Shown in pieces: positions 4,356-5,164 of a stretch of DNA of 5,164 bases. The position numbers and the translations under genes are program-made. Under the pieces are notes generated by a model. It had not been told where the DNA came from. It ran no database searches and saw nothing but the letters and a program-made list of their open reading frames with translations. Location: the NCBI GenBank assembly GCA_919902745.1, contig CAKKRN010000002.1, positions 1-5,164 on the forward strand, written 5' to 3'. Position 1 is the first letter of the stretch. Each line of letters opens with the position of its first letter. Source of the DNA: Syntrophaceae bacterium (lineage in GTDB: Bacteria > Desulfobacterota > Syntrophia > Syntrophales > UBA5619).

Positions 4356-5164
4356 ATGAATGCCTCATCTCCAATCGGGATTTTTGATTCCGGAGTCGGC
4401 GGACTGTCGATCCTTCGCGAGATCCGGAGGGCTTTCGCGAGTGAAGATCTTCTTTACGTCGCCGATTCGGCCTTCGTGCCGTACGGAGACAAATCCCCGC
4501 AGTTTGTCGAAGCAAGATCGGTTGCCATCACCGAATTCCTGGTGGATCGGAATGCGAAGGCGATCGTCGTTGCGTGCAATACCGCGACAGGCGCCGCGAT
4601 AACAACCTTACGGTCAAGATTTTCCGTGCCGATCGTTGGAATCGAGCCTGCCGTCAAACCGGCGGTGGGGAAGACGGCGTCCGGGGTTGTCGCCGTGCTG
4701 GCGACCAGCGGAACCCTTTCCAGCGACAAATTTGCGAAGTTGCTGGCCCGGTTTGGCGGCGTCGTCGATATCCTGATCCAGCCCTGCGCCGGACTGGTCG
4801 AGCAGGTTGAAACGGGTGAACTGCATGGCGAGAAAGCGCGAGACTTGACTGCGAAGTACGTCTTGCCGCTGCTGGAACGGGGCGCGGACACAATTATTCT
4901 GGGGTGCACGCACTACTCGTTCCTTGCGCCGCTCATCCGGGAGATCGCCGGACCCCAAATCTCGATCGTCGATCCGAACGCGGCGATCGCTCACGAGCTG
5001 CGGCGCCGGCTGGAAAGCAATGACCTGTTGTCGCCCGATCCCCGTTCAGGCACGGAACAATTCTGGACAAGCGGTGCTCCGAATGACGTGAAACCGGTCG
5101 TCTCCCAGTTGTGGAATGCGGATGTTCAGGTGCGGCGCCTGCCGAAACGCTATTGCCGCTCCAC
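4356..5164 (+). CDS. murI: Glutamate racemase, 3' end outside the window
   Basis: MurI interconverts L- and D-glutamate in the cytoplasm without a cofactor and supplies D-Glu for peptidoglycan. The 269 codons visible cover nearly the whole enzyme (usual length about 260-290). Family signatures are IGIFDSGVGGLS (7-18, with D11 and S12), VPYGDKS (41-47), the first catalytic cysteine in ACNTAT (73-78, C74), GIEPAVKPA (95-103), ATSGTLSS (116-123), and the second catalytic cysteine in GCTHY (183-187, C184) with its neighbouring H186. All catalytic residues are intact and the frame shows no interruption, but the stop codon lies beyond the window. It diverges from the small ORF-rhlE-ygjP operon. I see no strong sigma-70 promoter on this strand in 4122-4355. 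Confidence 0.97.
   Translation, partial: MNASSPIGIFDSGVGGLSILREIRRAFASEDLLYVADSAFVPYGDKSPQFVEARSVAITEFLVDRNAKAIVVACNTATGAAITTLRSRFSVPIVGIEPAVKPAVGKTASGVVAVLATSGTLSSDKFAKLLARFGGVVDILIQPCAGLVEQVETGELHGEKARDLTAKYVLPLLERGADTIILGCTHYSFLAPLIREIAGPQISIVDPNAAIAHELRRRLESNDLLSPDPRSGTEQFWTSGAPNDVKPVVSQLWNADVQVRRLPKRYCRS

Noticed and set aside
1..5164. CRISPR arrays, tRNA or rRNA genes, insertion sequences, toxin-antitoxin or phage genes
   Set aside because: I looked on both strands and saw no direct-repeat arrays, cloverleaf or rRNA-like sequence, transposase or phage motifs.

Overview
The window is GC-rich (about 60% by eye), tightly packed and typical of a bacterial chromosome. The gene content (a QueG-type double 4Fe-4S protein, an RhlE helicase preceded by a tiny Lys/Glu/Gln-rich ORF, and a YgjP-type metalloprotein) together with two kinds of palindromic intergenic repeat fits an anaerobic deltaproteobacterium (Desulfobacterota, possibly Syntrophus/Smithella-like). 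That assignment is an inference from protein style; there is no rRNA or other direct marker.

From left to right there are three transcription units. (1) On the minus strand, 1-1678: a QueG-like iron-sulfur protein (542-1678) is followed after 29 nt by a conserved protein of unknown function that runs off the left edge (1-512). (2) 1679-1958 has no gene and carries an 87-bp nested palindrome with AGGCAGA ends (1806-1892), directly followed by a second, shorter palindrome (1892-1908). (3) On the minus strand, 1959-4121: a three-gene operon made of a 42-residue ORF, the DEAD-box RNA helicase RhlE, and a YgjP-type HExxH metalloprotein. The first two overlap by ATGA; the last two are 7 nt apart, and the helicase stop codon lies inside the ribosome binding site of the next gene. 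(4) 4122-4355 is the divergent control region. (5) On the plus strand, glutamate racemase murI starts at 4356 and runs off the right edge.

The most interesting part is the control region. On the minus strand it has a good sigma-70 promoter (TTGACA, 17 nt, TATACA). A textbook intrinsic terminator (bulged 10-bp stem plus seven T) follows about 30 nt into the leader, well before the first start codon at 4121. This looks like transcription attenuation of the helicase operon. The operon would make an RNA-unwinding enzyme, a small charged partner candidate and a zinc metalloprotein from one conditional message. murI, the peptidoglycan D-glutamate supplier, diverges from it and appears functionally unrelated.
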